The translations under genes and the position numbers were made by a program. The notes under the pieces are model-generated. The model did no database searches, was not told the DNA's origin, and saw nothing but the letters and a program-made list of their open reading frames with translations. From Leishmania martiniquensis (Eukaryota; Euglenozoa; Kinetoplastea; Trypanosomatida; Trypanosomatidae): a stretch of 35,000 nt of DNA. Positions within the stretch are counted from its first letter, which is position 1, and each line of letters starts with the position of its first letter. Below are positions 34,362 through 35,000 of the stretch, one piece after another. The DNA lies in assembly GCF_017916325.1 (NCBI RefSeq), contig NC_090145.1, forward strand, positions 487,501 to 522,500. The letters are read 5' to 3'.

Positions 34362-35000
34362 TTACCGCGCATCTTTCGCCGTCTCGAACTTCTGGCGAGC
34401 GCGAATCAACTCCGACATGCGCTTCACCTCTTCACGCCGCAGCGGATCCTCTTGGTCGTCCTCGATTGCCCTCGTGCGCGCCTGCAGGTTAGCTTGGCGC
34501 GCTCCTGCTACTCCCGCTGTGGCCGTGTGGCGTAGCTGCTTCCGCAACAAGCGACGGCGGCCGCGTCCCGCTGCGGCTCCGTGATTTGAGCTCCCGTTGT
34601 CACCACCTGCTCCGTCGCCGCCACCACACGCACTACTGCCCACGTTGCTGGCATCGACACTACTACTGTGTAGCTCCGACGTGCTTGTCGACGATTCGTC
34701 GAAGTCGAGCACACGGCCGCCGGGTGGGGGCAGCGCGGCCACGGCGACAAGGGGCACGTCGTCTTCGTCCTCCTCGCCCTCGATGAAGCCGGCACCAGCC
34801 GCAGCAGAGGATCGCCTACGCCGCTGATTCGGAAGGGCCGACAGAGCGCCGCCAGGCGCGTTACCGTGACGGTACAGCAGTGCGCGGGCAGCGGCGGAGG
34901 AAATGCCAGCGACGTCGGCCGCCGTTCGACCACGGCGGCCACCAGGTCCTCGGCCACCGACACCGCCATTAGCCCCCTCGTGTGCCAGGGAGACGCGGCG
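34362..35000 (-). CDS. C-terminal part of a basic low-complexity protein (5' end outside window)
   Basis: The frame is open from the window edge to a TAA at 34364-34362, giving 212 visible residues without an in-frame ATG, so the start lies beyond 35000. The visible N-terminal part is Gly/Arg-rich (GGRGPGGRRGR), followed by an Ala-rich stretch, an Arg run (NQRRRRSS), an acidic patch (EGEEDEDD), a Ser/Gly-rich linker and a second basic patch (GRGRRRLLRKQLR). It ends in a charged helix (EEVKRMSELIRARQKFETAK). The Gly/Arg repeats and basic patches would suit a nuclear or RNA-binding protein, but no domain is recognised and the function is unknown. Confidence 0.7.
   Translation of the reverse strand, partial: RRVSLAHEGANGGVGGRGPGGRRGRTAADVAGISSAAARALLYRHGNAPGGALSALPNQRRRRSSAAAGAGFIEGEEDEDDVPLVAVAALPPPGGRVLDFDESSTSTSELHSSSVDASNVGSSACGGGDGAGGDNGSSNHGAAAGRGRRRLLRKQLRHTATAGVAGARQANLQARTRAIEDDQEDPLRREEVKRMSELIRARQKFETAKDAR

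Larger units (their letters stand above)
1..35000 (-). other. Part of a directional gene cluster (polycistronic unit)
   Basis: All ten supported coding sequences read on the minus strand and none on the plus strand. In trypanosomatids such same-strand runs are transcribed by RNA polymerase II as one precursor and cut into mRNAs by trans-splicing coupled to polyadenylation. The plus strand between genes is purine-rich, giving pyrimidine tracts in the transcript, which agrees with this. No strand switch, and so no obvious start or end of the unit, is visible. The organism assignment is inference from gene content and sequence style. Confidence 0.8.

Noticed and set aside
1..35000. tRNA, rRNA, CRISPR arrays or complete transposons
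   Set aside because: I looked for cloverleaf-type box sequences, regularly spaced direct repeats, and reverse-transcriptase or transposase motifs, and saw none I could support.

Overview
This window looks like nuclear DNA of a trypanosomatid, most probably Leishmania or a close relative. The evidence is a GC-rich genome with intron-less genes, all ten supported genes on the same (minus) strand, and intergenic stretches full of CA/GT microsatellites and purine runs. Read on the minus strand, the purine runs become the polypyrimidine tracts used for spliced-leader trans-splicing. Many proteins carry long Ser/Ala/Gln/Pro-rich low-complexity segments. Species and chromosome cannot be fixed from the sequence alone. 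From unverified memory, an FKBP gene and Rab11 lie near each other on Leishmania chromosome 10, which would fit.

In the direction of transcription (high to low coordinate) the genes are: (1) a 5'-truncated basic protein (35000-34362); (2) a translation factor eIF2B beta-like subunit with a long internal insertion (33525-31924); (3) a 107-residue single-pass membrane protein (31285-30962); (4) a very large PEX11-like peroxisomal/glycosomal membrane protein (29148-25567); (5) a 2049-residue polytopic membrane protein with TRP-channel-like features (22650-16501); (6) a 199-residue four-helix membrane protein (15708-15109); (7) a Rab11-type GTPase (13374-12745); (8) a 1562-residue protein with many IQ motifs (10703-6015); (9) an FKBP-type prolyl isomerase (5139-4660); (10) a 1130-residue low-complexity protein (3577-185). 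There is no sign of a strand switch, so the window probably lies inside one polycistronic unit. Neighbours are co-transcribed, but in these organisms that does not imply shared function.

About 40 percent of the window is between coding sequences. The largest gaps are 22651-25566 (2.9 kb), 10704-12744 (2.0 kb), 29149-30961 (1.8 kb) and 13375-15108 (1.7 kb). They hold candidate splice acceptors, microsatellites and presumed long 3' UTRs, but no convincing small genes, tRNAs, CRISPR arrays or intact mobile elements. Starts were set at the first ATG downstream of a plausible acceptor. Several reading frames run far upstream of that ATG with no earlier in-frame ATG near the acceptor, or through microsatellite sequence, and those extensions were rejected.

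The points most worth follow-up are the giant PEX11-like protein with its inserted segment, cysteine clusters and overlapping upstream ORF; the TRP-like giant with a separate cysteine-rich C-terminal tail; the insertion in the eIF2B beta-like protein; and a strong orphan splice acceptor about 1 kb upstream of the 2049-residue gene.
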